Program-made: the position numbers and the translations under genes
The notes under the pieces: model-generated
The model's database searches: none
Told to the model about the DNA's origin: nothing
Seen by the model: only the letters and a program-made list of their open reading frames with translations
Source of the DNA: Congeria kusceri
Taxonomy: Eukaryota > Mollusca > Bivalvia > Myida > Dreissenidae
Assembly: GCA_027627225.1 (NCBI GenBank)
Contig: CM051030.1
Location: 1,240,001 to 1,304,000, forward strand
Direction of reading: 5' to 3'
DNA length: 64,000 bases
In this document: piece after piece, positions 22,569 through 34,400 of the stretch
How the letters are laid out: each line of letters opens with the position of its first letter
Numbering within the stretch: position 1 is the stretch's first letter

Positions 22569-24052
22569 CTGGACAAAGAATACAATAAGTAAATGTTAGT
22601 AACTCATCAGTCAATCGGGCGTTTATTATGCTAAAATAATTGGGACAAGTCGTTATTTCTTGTATGTTCTTATGGTGGGACAGCAAAGGCTGACTCAACT
22701 ACAAATACGAATCGGGTTTTTCGCACGTGAGCATACAATCAAATATATAATCCAATAACACTTGCATATTTCATCATTTCGCTACCGTAACGAACATTGG
22801 TGCCGTGTAATGCCACTATCATGCTCTGCACAACACATCAAACATTTGAATTTGCCTGAGTTATTTAATGTTTAGACGAATAAAAAATTTGTTAAAATTC
22901 CTTTTTGGTATTTGTCATAATTTGACACAAAAGGCTGGGACACTTGCAAAATACCGGTAATTATTAAAGCATCAATTAGCACAGATATATATTTTTTATG
23001 TAGACTTTGCTTGAAATGCAGTCAAAAAAACGCAAGGGGAAAATATCAATTAGGCTGTAGAAAAAAAAGAAAGAGTAAACTTTTCTGAAAGTTTTGCTTT
23101 ACATGTGTCTGAATAAGCGTTTGAAATTGGGATTAATTATAAAATCATAAAAACAAGCTAAAGGTAAATGATGATTGAAACATAAGTTACAATAAAAATT
23201 AACAGGCCATACAGGTTTTCCTTTTGAATCTTTATATATATTATTAATATATAATGCAAGATTTTAAATTACTGCAATGGCTGTATTATAAAATAGAAAG
23301 TTCGTTTAATGACATTTTTGTTATAATTTATTTTGAAAGCAAATTTTGAATAATTGATTTACGCTTAATAAACATAAACCATTTGAATATAATGTTGAAA
23401 GCTAACATAATTAGTGTCTATATTTATACGAACTAGTTGGTGATATATATACTTGAAATCATTATTATTTCATCGGTATACCAATACACCTGTTTATATT
23501 CCAACAGATATATTCAGTTTTTTTGTTTTTCTTGGTTAGTTGGAAAAGCAAAGCGAGTGGAATATGAATAAAATATATATAAAGTTAGTTTAATGTAAGT
23601 CTAAGTACCTGTGTTTTTTGTATCGCTGCACTTTAATATTGTCTGACCTGTTACAGGCTTGCCACTTAAACCCTGGGAAGTAATATGTAAGGCAATCGCC
23701 GGTTTGTCCCGTGCCACTTGTGTTGATAATTGAATCGTTTACTGTGTATGAAAAGTAAATGAAATAGCATTATAAATGAAAATAAATAAACAATGAAACA
23801 CATTATAATTAGGGTAATGAATATGTTTTCCTCATACTTTTCTAAGATATCGTAAGTGTTAATGATATGTTTGAAACGACGCATTTTGCCACCAATATTC
23901 GCTTATGTTGGTGTTGGGCAGACGTTCAAATACATTTAGAAATAGTTTTATGTATCTCAAAATTTCTTGAATGCCAACCCATGCCTATTATTATACAGTG
24001 TTTGCTATTTAACTCAAAATGTACCTTGGGAGACACTATAAATTGTACTTAC

Positions 24053-24173
24053 CCGTAGTTTGAGTGAAGATGGCATAACAGTCATTTGTACAAAGATTGT
24101 GTCTGTTCCCGTTGCAATATCCAAACGCGACGTCGTAAACAGATCCATTGAGGCATCGACAGTGTATAACTGA
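24053..24173 (-). pseudogene. R3 exon 4: WSC part 2, intact
   Basis: Acceptor CTACAG, donor GTAAGT. It encodes HCRCLNGSV, further cysteines and YAIFTQTT in an open frame with the expected phases (0 to 1). Confidence 0.78.
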
Positions 24174-24763
24174 CTGTAGATATTAATTTTGATATATCTT
24201 GCAGGCAACATAAGCGGCATGAAACTAATTTGTATATAAAACACAAAACTATATAATGAAATACATTGAACAGTGGATACGATTAAAGTAATACAAACTA
24301 TTTATTTTGGAAGATAGATATACACAATGTTTTGAAGGTATCTACAAAAAGCATAAAACTATAAAAAAAAAAAAAAGACAAAACACATGCACGATTTTAA
24401 GTCATGATCATGATTATTGTTATAGAAATGGTAATTACTTGTTAACTTGTTTTGTTAACGCGTATCCTAATCTTACCCGAGGATAACTTATCACCCATAA
24501 CCAAACTACATATAATTTGTATTTATTAAATGCTTGTTAATAAAATTAGCAAGACCATAATAATGTGTATGTCTAGAAAAGGGCATATGTCTAAATTGCA
24601 TAACTGCTCTCATTCCCTTTTTATGTATTTTATCACATGCATTGTATATCTTTTATTTATATTTTAGTTACCTGTTACTATTGGATTATTTGTTATTTGT
24701 TACTATTGATTTTCTTATTACTAAAACATATGTTCATGTAAATACATGTAAGTAAACACTTAC

Positions 24764-24892
24764 TGCGGGTGTTTAGGATATCTACGACGTGGTGTGCCTG
24801 TATTCCAAATGGTCTTGTATGACCACACAGAGTTTGACAGTAACAGATACTTGTTAATTTGTTTGTTATCTCGCTCTGCACGTCTGCACAAA
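24764..24892 (-). pseudogene. R3 exon 3: WSC part 1, donor shifted
   Basis: It encodes VCADVQ, TSICYCQTLCG and FGIQ. The opening Gly of the family GC motif is replaced by Val. One extra base lies before the GTAAGT donor, breaking phase with exon 4. Confidence 0.75.
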
Positions 24893-25794
24893 CTGTTAAG
24901 GTTAACGTCATTAAAAATGTAACATTCACGGAACGTCTCGCTCGCCTGTCTGCATCATACAAAAAATGTGTTTCCAATTTCATTTACTTACATATACTTA
25001 CTCTTACTAATTCGGCTAGACGAGGTATTTGTTACATGCTAACGCGTTATACATGTTGTGTGTGGTGTTTTTTTACATTTGTAGAATTTGGCAATGTTTT
25101 TGCAATGTCATACACTCATTTAACTTATGTAATAAGTTAGACAGTTGAAATAAATTATTTCAAAATGATATACTCGTAAGTAAGATACAAAGTATTACCA
25201 TGGAATAAAAAAGAAACTTAAACCGAGACGTAACCTATCCAAACATCTGAGTGTAGTTCATCAATGGATTCATCGACTTATGTTATTGTAATTTAGTCTT
25301 GGTTCAGCCAGAGTACAAGGTGCAACAAGCCATTCGGTTGAGTAATTGCTTACACTGTATATTGCACCTAAAATAAAAACCATTTCGCTCAACAGAAAAA
25401 TATGGGACACACTGAGAACATAAATGATCACCAACAATAAGTTGGTTAAAAGGTTTCAGTTTTATATAAGTTAATACATATGTTGCATGTATTACCGCTG
25501 TTAATATAAAATCTTTAAATCGTTTTTTTTATTAAAAAAAATATTGTTTTAATATACATATTGCTCAATATATTTATGTTACTGTGGATTAAGACTATAA
25601 TACATTTCTAGGCAGATTATACATTTCGTTTATCACACACTAATTATTTTTACATGAAAAACGTTATTACCATGTCTGAAATGCTGATGTGAGTTTCTGT
25701 ACGGATAGTTGTAGTTAACTAGTGTTGTATTACTAGTCAAAGCAATGTTTGTAGACTAATGAAGAAAACGTGTCAACCAGCTATACATAATTAC

Positions 25795-25864
25795 CTCTTG
25801 CTGACATAATCACCAGTAGAAAAACTCCGAGAATTCCGTACCACCCATGGTGTGACACTTTCAT
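25795..25864 (-). pseudogene. R3 exon 1 with possible upstream start rescue
   Basis: The ATG homologous to R2 is one base out of frame with the leader. An in-frame ATG further upstream (25864) gives a leader beginning MKVSHHGWYGILG, so the leader itself could still be made. Donor GTAATT, phase 1. Confidence 0.6.
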
Positions 25865-25960
25865 CGATCTCGACTAAAACCATAATGAAACACGGAAGTT
25901 ACAATACAGTTGATTATGCACTATTTCACTGGTCTCAGGGTTCCCGGTTTTGAAAGTAGT
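25865..25960 (-). promoter_or_regulatory. Conserved upstream block of R3
   Basis: It matches the R2 upstream block: 'CCGGGAACCC' and 'AACTTCCGTGTTTCATTATGG' occupy the same order and spacing. Confidence 0.4.
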
Positions 25961-26431
25961 GGTATCAGTCGCAATGGCCTTTTCGATATGGCGTCATTTG
26001 TGTAATAAATACTATTTTAAGTGACCATACATTGCTTATGGTTCCTTTCAAACAATATTTCTTTTAAAGACATTCCAAACGGTCATTGCAGCAAAGGAAG
26101 TACGTGTGTAATTTCTAAATTGTATTTTGAATAATACATATTTCTTTAATAATACATATAAACTAAAATAAAGTATAAGCTCATACCGAATTATGCTTTA
26201 TACTGGTAGTTATTGCCATTCTCGTCGGCGAATGTAGATGCAATGTCAATACTTTTATAAGATATCTGTGTATGTTTTCTGTCAAAGCGAATTAACTTTC
26301 GACTAACCATGTACATATAATGAACCAACGATTAAATGTCGTTTGTGTTTATTCTTTGTTACATCAACATCTATATTACTACTGTTTGATTTTAATATAC
26401 AAATGAAATCAAATTCGTTATGGTGAAGTAA

Positions 26432-28090
26432 TAACCCTAAGTATTGGGACACTTAGGTAACCCTGTGATTTGTATTTCCAGAGTAATCTGCATTTGTTTT
26501 GACCTCCAAATTAGAATATGTTGACTTTTTATAAAATATACAATTTCTCAATAATTATGGTGCTGACCTATTCTGCAGACATGAAGAGGTTACTCTTTAA
26601 AGCATTTATTGCTTTTTTCATGACCCCGGCATCTTGATGCGGGAGGCATATAGTGATTGTCCTGTCCATCGTTCCATCTGTCCGTCCGTCTGTCCATCCT
26701 TCCGTCTGTGACAAGGTTAAGTAGATTTTACCATTTCGTCTAGCACCAACACCGCTTACTACAACTCGTGGATACTGACAAAGTTGAAAAAAGTTTGAAA
26801 AAAGCATCTCGGGGGAATGAGGAACTCAGTCCCCGGTGTAGAGCATGAAAGGCTGACACTTGCTGAAACTTAACCTCGTCACTAAACAGCTAGTGCCTTA
26901 GGCATGATGTTTATTCTATTTTCAAATTTAATACATACATCCTACACTAAACCTGTATTTCAGAAATGGTTTTGTAGCCCTTGAATGAGATTGTGACATT
27001 TATTTATTGTTTTTGTGTTACAGTTAATGTTCGCTTCTTTAATGGTGTGTTCTGATGCAGCTGTACCTGGGGTGCAGTGCAAGTTCAGGGACATGTTTGA
27101 AGAGGTACGGTGTTGACAGTTTGGGTTTTTAACTGTCTTGTCCAAGGTGAGGCAAGGAAACATTAAAGGGGCTATGTCAACAAAAGAATTGGCTTCCTTT
27201 TGCAATATAAATAAACTTCCCTTCTACAGAAACGGTGAAGGTGAAGGACTTGATCGCTTCCTGAAGCGAGAGGACGATATCACCCAACCTCACTTTGACC
27301 TTGACCTTGACCTAATTTGCACTTAGAATAATTCAAATGGGCTGTTTCTTGGTTAACTAGATTTACCGCTTCATCTAACACCAACACCGCTTGCTACAAA
27401 ACTTGGATACTTACACATTTGTTGCTTATGACTATCCCTAATGCAGCCATGTCACCCAACCTCACTTTGACCTTGACCTTGACCGAATCTGGACTAAGAA
27501 ATGGGCTATCCAGCACCAACCGGGGGCATGTGTATTTATCAAACAGATTCTTTTTCAACTTAGAATTTTATCTTTAGGTCAAATTTCTCAATATGTACAA
27601 GAGGTATTGACTTGAAATTCATGACACTTCTTCACAGTGATGAACCCATTCTACATGTATTAACAAAAGGTCAGAATTTTTTATCAAATACGAGAACGTC
27701 GAGCGTCCAGCACCCGTAGGCTGTGCTTTGGTTTATTGTCCCAATATTTAGGAACATGAAAATTAATTCCAGAAATTGTATTCCAAAATTTCGGTATCGC
27801 CTTATATAAAATGTTATTATATGTAATTATAAATGATTAGAAGGAATGTTTGTTAGTAAACAAATGTTTATCAGATCAATCATTTTGCCACTGGGGAGTT
27901 AATGTTAACACCCTGATGGTGTTAATTGTTGTGTATAGGAAAGCAATCGCAATATACCGTGTAACAAGTCACTATGCAACCGTCGTATTAGCAGGGTATG
28001 GAAGGTTCTCACCGTTTCAAAATGGTATTTTGGTGTCCTTAAATTAAGGGACGATTTTTTAAATGATGGGTGTCCCAATACTTAGGGTAA
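26432..28090. mobile_element. 1.65-kb element with 18-bp perfect terminal inverted repeats
   Basis: CCCTAAGTATTGGGACAC at 26435-26452 is exactly inverted as GTGTCCCAATACTTAGGG at 28070-28087. Both ends are flanked by TAA (26432-26434 and 28088-28090), which fits the 3-bp TWA target duplication of PIF/Harbinger elements. No transposase frame is visible; the interior is filled with other dispersed repeats, so it is non-autonomous or composite. Confidence 0.55.
26615..27580. repeat. Dispersed repeat ('ccccggcatcttgatgcggg' type)
   Basis: It begins 'gaccccggcatcttgatgcg', followed by (tgtccgtcc)n and 'gacaaggttaagtagatttt', then phrases 'ctagcaccaacaccgcttac' and 'cacccaacctcactttgacc'. A close relative lies at 55995-56430. 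Confidence 0.7.
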
Positions 28091-28274
28091 TTACGGTTCA
28101 CAGCTACAGCAGTTTTCCGCTTTGAAATTCATACGCCTGTTTACAATATATTTAAAGTGAAACGAGAATCTATATTCGGTTAGTCTACTTATCAAGCATT
28201 GGTACAACTTGGTAATCGATGTGCATTTACCAACAAAAGCCACGTGAATAATTTGTTTTACTAGATTTCATTTT

Positions 28275-29060
28275 AGCTCGACATTTCGACATACTCGCCC
28301 TAGCGGCTGTGTCCGCTCTAGGTAAAGTTGTTCGGTAAACTACTTTCACCGAAAGGGCTAGAGGGATTTCATTCAACCTAAAAAATTTATTCCTCGTATG
28401 GACATGGGCTCATTGACCAAGTTTGATAACTCTAGCTCGAATTTTGTCAAAAACCGGGCCTTTTACACTTAAAAAATTTTCAATTCAAAGCTTATTTTGC
28501 ATTGGTTAAAGTTTTTCAGTAGCCTAGTTTCTCTAAAATGTTGAGTTATTTCATTCGAACTTAAAATATACCTTTACCCCAGAAATATGAGCCAATAACC
28601 CGAGTTTCAATACTCTAGTATGGATATTGTCAAACATAAGGGGCTATTTTACATTTCGCAATCTTTCATTAAAAGATAAATAAATGGCTAGATAGTTTTT
28701 CGATAAGCAGTTTTCGCAGAAACTACTGTATAGATGTATTAGCACATTTTGGTGTGACCTCACTTGGGTATGTGTTTAGTATTTATTAGGCAACGGCCAG
28801 GCATGCTGTTACTAAAAAAGCAACATGGTTCCTTTTACAGTACTTGGAATTAGTGGTTTTAGTTTACTTTCCTATATGGGAATAATATCGTGGGACGAAG
28901 CTGTTGGATTATGTTTGGGTCTTATGGTCAAACGGTCAAGGTCAATGTTGCTAAGATTTTCCACTCAGGAATTTGTTGGACCAAAGTCAATGTTACTGAA
29001 AGAGAGAACATTCTTTAGAAAAAAAGGCCAATTTCTCTGATAGTACAAGAAAAGTCGAGC
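28275..29060. repeat. Dispersed repeat ('agctcgacatttcgac' type)
   Basis: It is related to 14830-15560: 'ttcggtaaactactttcacc', 'gagggatttcattcaacct' and 'ccaagtttgataactctag' recur in the same order. No gene is seen. Confidence 0.65.
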
Positions 29061-29253
29061 TTGCTGATGGTTTTCTCTCGTATTAAGTCAAATATGTTGA
29101 CATTGTATTATAATGAACTATTTTATCATAAATGAAGTCATCTTGTCTAGTACCAGCATCCCTGTTTGTACAGCGGATATATTATAAATTAAATGTTAGA
29201 ATTAACATTATATGTACAATTCGAAGAATACCACTGTCTATATCGTGTCCCCT

Positions 29254-29890
29254 GGGTCCATATTTATAAAGCTTCTTAAGCCATTCTTAACTTAAGTTAA
29301 AAATAAGTCGAAATTTAAATGTGTGTTTCAAACAACATGCTTTGGACCAAGTGCATGACAAGTACTAAATATTAATACACTTGGAATTATATTGGAACTG
29401 AGTCAAAAAAAATCTTCAAACAATGAATTTCTTTTTCAGAAAATCCAAACATAAGCTTTCAGAATTTTAAGATTTTCTTAATTTTCGACTAAGATGCTTT
29501 ATAAATACCGGCCCTGGTCCATCCACTGTGCAATTTCTCAATCCCAAACTTAGACTTAATTTTAAATATTAGCCGATGGAATTCAAAAACCGAATTGTGT
29601 TGGTCCATGTTTCATGTTTCAAGATTAAGTTTGAACTTCTGGGCTGGTATTTATAAAGAATCTTAGTCGAAAATTAAGAAAAATCTTAAAATTCTCAAAT
29701 TTAATTACTGGATTTTCTGACAAAGTAATGCATTTCAGGAAGATTTTGACACATAATTACAATATAATTCAAAGTGTATTAATATCTAGCATTAGTCATG
29801 CAAATGTTCCAAAGCATAGTGTTTTAAACACAAATTCTAATTTTGACTTAAGTTAAGAATGGCTTAAGAATCTTTATAAATAAGGGCCCT
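29254..29890. mobile_element. Inverted pair of a ~255-bp element that itself has inverted termini
   Basis: The left copy 29254-29517 runs from 'tatttataaagcttcttaag' to 'ctaagatgctttataaata'. The right copy 29641-29890 is its reverse complement, diverged. Each copy has its own short inverted ends, so the whole is a nested palindrome with a spacer of about 120 bp. Confidence 0.75.
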
Positions 29891-29899
29891 GTTGTCATA

Positions 29900-30845
29900 G
29901 ACCTGATCTTTTAAATAATAACAGGTAAGGTTTACCGTAGAATATGAATAAAAAATGTCAACCTTATGACAATTTCTTACAATATAAACCTCGTCACCTA
30001 CTAGAAACTAGAAGCAACATCCTATTACATTTTAGGCATTTCAATTATATCTTGTAAATAGATCCCTGCAGATGTCACACAGTCGGAAGAAAATGACTCG
30101 CTTGTTTAAAGTTTAAACGGAAATATGTTCCATTACCAAGATGTATCTTTAACGGTAATATTTAGATGGAAAATACATGTATATTCTAACAATTGGAATT
30201 GTATCCTGTTAACACAGTCATAGACGAGAATGAACATATAAAGATATGTCTGGCTAATATTGTTATATCTATAATAGCATGTTCAAATCTGCAATATGTG
30301 TAACACAAGTGCCTGGGTGCATATTATTAGTAAGTTGCATTGAAGATACTTTGTTGCAGACATGATATGAGTCAATGATATTGCGTACACAAAATTAGAA
30401 TGTTCTTGTGCTGAATTAGTTTTAACATGCTTGTTGCATGGTCGTAAATGCATTCTAGTCTTACATATAATTACTTTTTAAGTGGTTATTCCATGTAAGA
30501 ATATAACGTTTTTGGCAGGCCACAAATATAAAAGACTAGATAATTGACGTAAAATGACAGTTATAATGATATTTTATGCTGTCCAAACATGCAGGCTGCA
30601 TGTATAATGACATTATTAGTAAATATGCACTGTGAATACCAGAAAAGGTTGAGAAACTTATTCCGTATAATGTTTAATATTACATTTGCTGCATTGTATG
30701 TATAAAATAAAATATTAAATGACTTGACCGTTATCCTATGTATACAATAAAAGTCAGAATATTATTAATTAATGATGCATAATTCATTCTTTGATATTTG
30801 ATATGTATCGCCTTGTTACCCACGATTTCAGGCCGCAAACGTATC
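29900..30845. other. AT-rich DNA downstream of R4, no feature seen
   Basis: No family exon, repeat array or convincing open frame is seen. The R4 3' UTR presumably ends here. Confidence 0.45.
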
Positions 30846-30851
30846 AATGAA

Positions 30852-31157
30852 CTATGTTGTTGGATTCGAAATGTGATTGTAATTACTGTCTTCACCGTTT
30901 GCACATGTGTTTCTTGTGTGCGCAGCTTAAGTAGGTGCAGCTGTGTCATTATCATAGTCACCGTTTGCGCCTGCACATTTCGCCTTTGCAGCCAATGTAG
31001 CTGCAGTCGTGTTATACTCGTTGTTTGTTGTAATGTTTTGACTCTTCCCCTGTCCCTGTACATGGTCGTAGTCCCCATGCCGGCCAAGCTTCAGTTTATT
31101 ATAAACATTGTCTAGATTCCTGTCCGAAGATGTTGTTTCCCTATTAGTTGTGTAATG
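30852..31157 (-). pseudogene. R4 tail continuation beyond the stop, frame conserved
   Basis: In the same frame as the tail exon the sequence goes on with NVYNKLKL, GDYDHVQGQG, NEYNTTAAT and, past a second TAA at 30927-30929, SNYNHISNPTT before TAG at 30852. It aligns with R2 codon for codon apart from small indels that keep phase. Confidence 0.75.
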
Positions 31158-31416
31158 TTAATCGTTTCCACGTGGTTCCTCTGTATCATTGATAGAAGTG
31201 TAATTATCGTCGTCCACAATGACATCATCTGGATCGCCTGGTGTATTATAGTGGTACATATGTTCGTCTTCTGAGATGGTGTGTTTTTCTAGTACCAAGT
31301 AGTTGTGGTTGGCTACAGAGTTGTCGATCCGTTCCCCATTAGACGATCTTCCTTCCAGCACATGTTCGTCCTTCGCATTTTTACAATTTTTTGTCTTCAA
31401 ACATGTTAGTGTTCCT
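31158..31416 (-). CDS. R4 tail exon up to the first in-frame stop
   Basis: The acceptor TTTCAG is homologous to R2 and R3. 86 codons of tail follow with tyrosines in YLVL, YHYN and YTSI, then TAA. It is separated from the membrane exon by a 13.6-kb intron that contains the satellite array. Confidence 0.8.
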
Positions 31417-34400
31417 CTGAAATCAAAAAAATGTTAACATTGAAAACATGGCATCATATTTTCATCACATTATAATTTAATATAAAACCATGATACACGT
31501 TCTAAAACTCTCGACCTTATCATGCAATTTACTTAACATGCGCGACTTTTCTATGAGATCGTATTCAAAATACATGCGTTTTAACAAAGGTCTAGAAGTT
31601 TATTGGTGATAATATATAAAGTGTACATGAGAAGACCATTTGCGTAAGCAGTCTTAAAAGAACATTCTTTAAAAGGTGTTTTATTAAGTACATAAGCACA
31701 TTCAAGCTATTTAACCGATGTACACATTTTAAAATCAGAGAGTTCATATGTTTAATATATATCACCGCATATGTTTAATTTATATCACCGATAGACGTTT
31801 AACATTTAGTCACTCCACTCTTACAAAAACTATATGCTTGCATATACGGGATATTTGTTGGTTTCAGTGTAAGATCGTATACTATTTCATGACTGGTCAT
31901 ATAAAACATTTTCACGAGAAGCGGGGCCACGAGTGAAAATTTCAGTTTTCTATGACCACAAATGAAATAAAATACTATCTTAAACTGAAATCAACACATT
32001 TTCTTTTTGTTTCGTGTTTTTGGACGATAAATGAAAATGCACGAGATATGCTGAAGTGTCAAAGTTTTGTGTATCATGACGTCATAAATATAATCCATAA
32101 TGATTCCAAAATTGTCGCTCAATTTTGTGGTGGAAAATACTGTCTGCGTCATTGTCGCGTAATTGTATATTTATTGAATTTGTTTATGTGTTTTCTGTTG
32201 TTTAAAAAGGTCGATGTTTACACTGACGATTAGCTTGTTATATAAAAAATAATAATTAAAAACGTAATAAAAAGTAGAAGTAGTTATATAAAACCCAGAG
32301 TGAAATGATCAAACTTTTTTTAATGTGTTCATTTCACTCGACCGAGAGTGAAATGATCGTGTTATCATTAACTGGTATTCTCCACTCACTCACTGCATAG
32401 CATAAAATAATTGTTGCTCTTCATGAATTCCCTATAGTATGGTAAACGTGGCTTAAACAAAATTGAAACTGAATCTGACATCTGACGATGGTCTGAAAAT
32501 TGAGCAATATAAGTCTATGTCTTTAAATTGTTTTATGGGAAAAGATGTAATTGATACTTGTTTTTCTTTCATTTTATCGTGGCTCAGAAAGGCTCAGTTC
32601 CGCTTCTCTCGTCTAAATCTAAGCATTGAGTAAATATTATTTTTGTTCTTTAATTTGAACTGCGATGCAATGAGGTTAATCTTTATTTACATTTACATGT
32701 ATTATAAATAAATCTGGGCCAAGTGTGAGGTTTGGGCGCCCGTAAACCGGTTTAAATACCCAATGTTTTGCATTGACCGTTCCAAGACGAGGAGCCCAGT
32801 TTTGTACATATGTGTGTATTGTGTTTATAACGTCTTTTTGTATTGTGCTGTACAATATAGGACCTTGTGCTGCTGGTAGGAGTTCTCTCCTCCTGCTGCA
32901 GCTGGAGTTACACTTTGTATGATAATTGTTGTGAAGTACAGTGTTGTTGTATTGTGCTGTAAAATATAGGACCTTGTGCTGCTGGTAGGAGTTCTCTCCT
33001 CCTGCTGCAGCTGGAGTTACACTTTGTATGATAATTGTTGTGAAGTACAGTGTTTTTGTATTGTGCTGTACAATATAGGACCTTGTGCTGCTGTTAGGAG
33101 TTCTCTCCTCCTGCTGCAGCTGGAGTTACACTTTGTATGATAATTGTTGTGAAGTACAGTGTTGTTGTATTGTGCTGTACAATATAGGACCTTGTGCTGC
33201 TGGTAGGAGTTCTCTCCTTCTGCTGCAGCTGGAGTTACACTTTGTATGATAATTGTTGTGAAGTACAGTGTTGTTGTATTGTGGTGTAAAATATAGGACC
33301 TTGTGCTGCTGGTAGGAGCTCTCTCCTCCTGCTGCAGCTGGAGTTACACTTTGTATGATAATTGTTGTGAAGTACAGTGTTGTTGTATTGTGCTGTAAAA
33401 TATAGGACCTTGTGCTGCTGGTAGGAGTTCTCTCCTCCTGCTGCAGCTGGAGTTACACTTTGTATGATAATTGTTGTGAAGTACAGTGTTTTTGTATTGT
33501 GCTGTAAAATATAGGACATTGTGCTGCTGGTAGGAGTTCTCTCCTGCTGCTGCAGCTGGAGTTACACTTTGTATGATAATTGTTGTGAAGTACAGTGTTT
33601 TTGTATTGTGCTGTAAAATATAGGACCTTGTGCTGCTGGTAGGAGTTCTCTCCTGCTGCTGCAGCTGGAGTTACACTTTGTATGATAATTGTTGTGAAGC
33701 ACAGTGTTTTTGTATTGTGCTGTACAATATAGGACCTTGTGCTGCAGGTAGGAGTTCTCTCCTCCTGCTGCAGCTGGAGTTACACTTTGTATGATAATTG
33801 TTGTGAAGTACAGTGTTTTTGTATTGTGCTGTAAAATATAGGACCTTGTGCTGCTGGTAGGAGTTCTCTCCTCCTGCTGCAGCTGGAGTTACACTTTGTA
33901 TGATAATTGTTGTGAAGTACAGTGTTTTTGTATTGTGCTGTACAATATAGGACCTTGTGCTGCTGGTAGGAGTTCTCTCCTCCTGCTGCAGCTGGAGTTA
34001 CACTTTGTATGATAATTGTTGTGAAGTACAGTGTTGTTGTATTGTGCTGTACAATATAGGACCTTGTGCTGCTGGTAGGAGTTCTCTCCTGCTGCTGCAG
34101 CTGGAGTTACACTTTGTATGATAATTGTTGTGAAGTACAGTGTTTTTGTATTGTGCTGTACAATATAGGACCTTGTGCTGCTGTTAGGAGTTCTCTCCTC
34201 CTGCTGCAGCTGGAGTTACACTTTGTATGATAATTGTTGTGAAGTACAGTGTTGTTGTATTGTGCTGTAAAATATAGGACATTGTGCTGCTGGTAGGAGT
34301 TCTCTCCTGCTGCTGCAGCTGGAGTTACACTTTGTATGATAATTGTTGTGAAGTACAGTGTTTTTGTATTGTGCTGTAAAATATAGGACCTTGTGCTGCT

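Larger units (their letters stand above)
20438..25864 (-). pseudogene. R3: receptor pseudogene, tandem duplicate of R2
   Basis: All ten exon positions of R2 can be found: 25795-25864, 25199-25367, 24764-24892, 24053-24173, 23609-23741, 22379-22568, 21543-21644, 21258-21347, 21026-21120 and 20438-20639. Exons 4, 7 and 8 are intact. Lesions against R2: one base lost just after the homologous start codon; exon 2 is 14 bp shorter, frameshifted and has stops; exon 3 has one extra base before its donor; exon 5 lost five bases, removing the last CTLD cysteine; exon 6 gained a T that gives TAA TAA; the membrane exon gained four bases (ATCG duplicated); the tail has TGA after EDN where R2 has a Tyr codon. 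Intron sequence is also close to R2 from exon 4 to exon 6, offset about 10.05 kb, so the duplication is fairly recent. A transcript might exist but the full protein cannot. Confidence 0.85.

Noticed and set aside
28825..29040. 71-codon plus-strand ORF
   Set aside because: Lies in a dispersed repeat related to 14830-15560, where it is not conserved.
30798..31115. Plus-strand and frame-shifted minus ORFs over the R4 tail
   Set aside because: Shadows; the homologous tail frame is the one with YNKL and YDHV.
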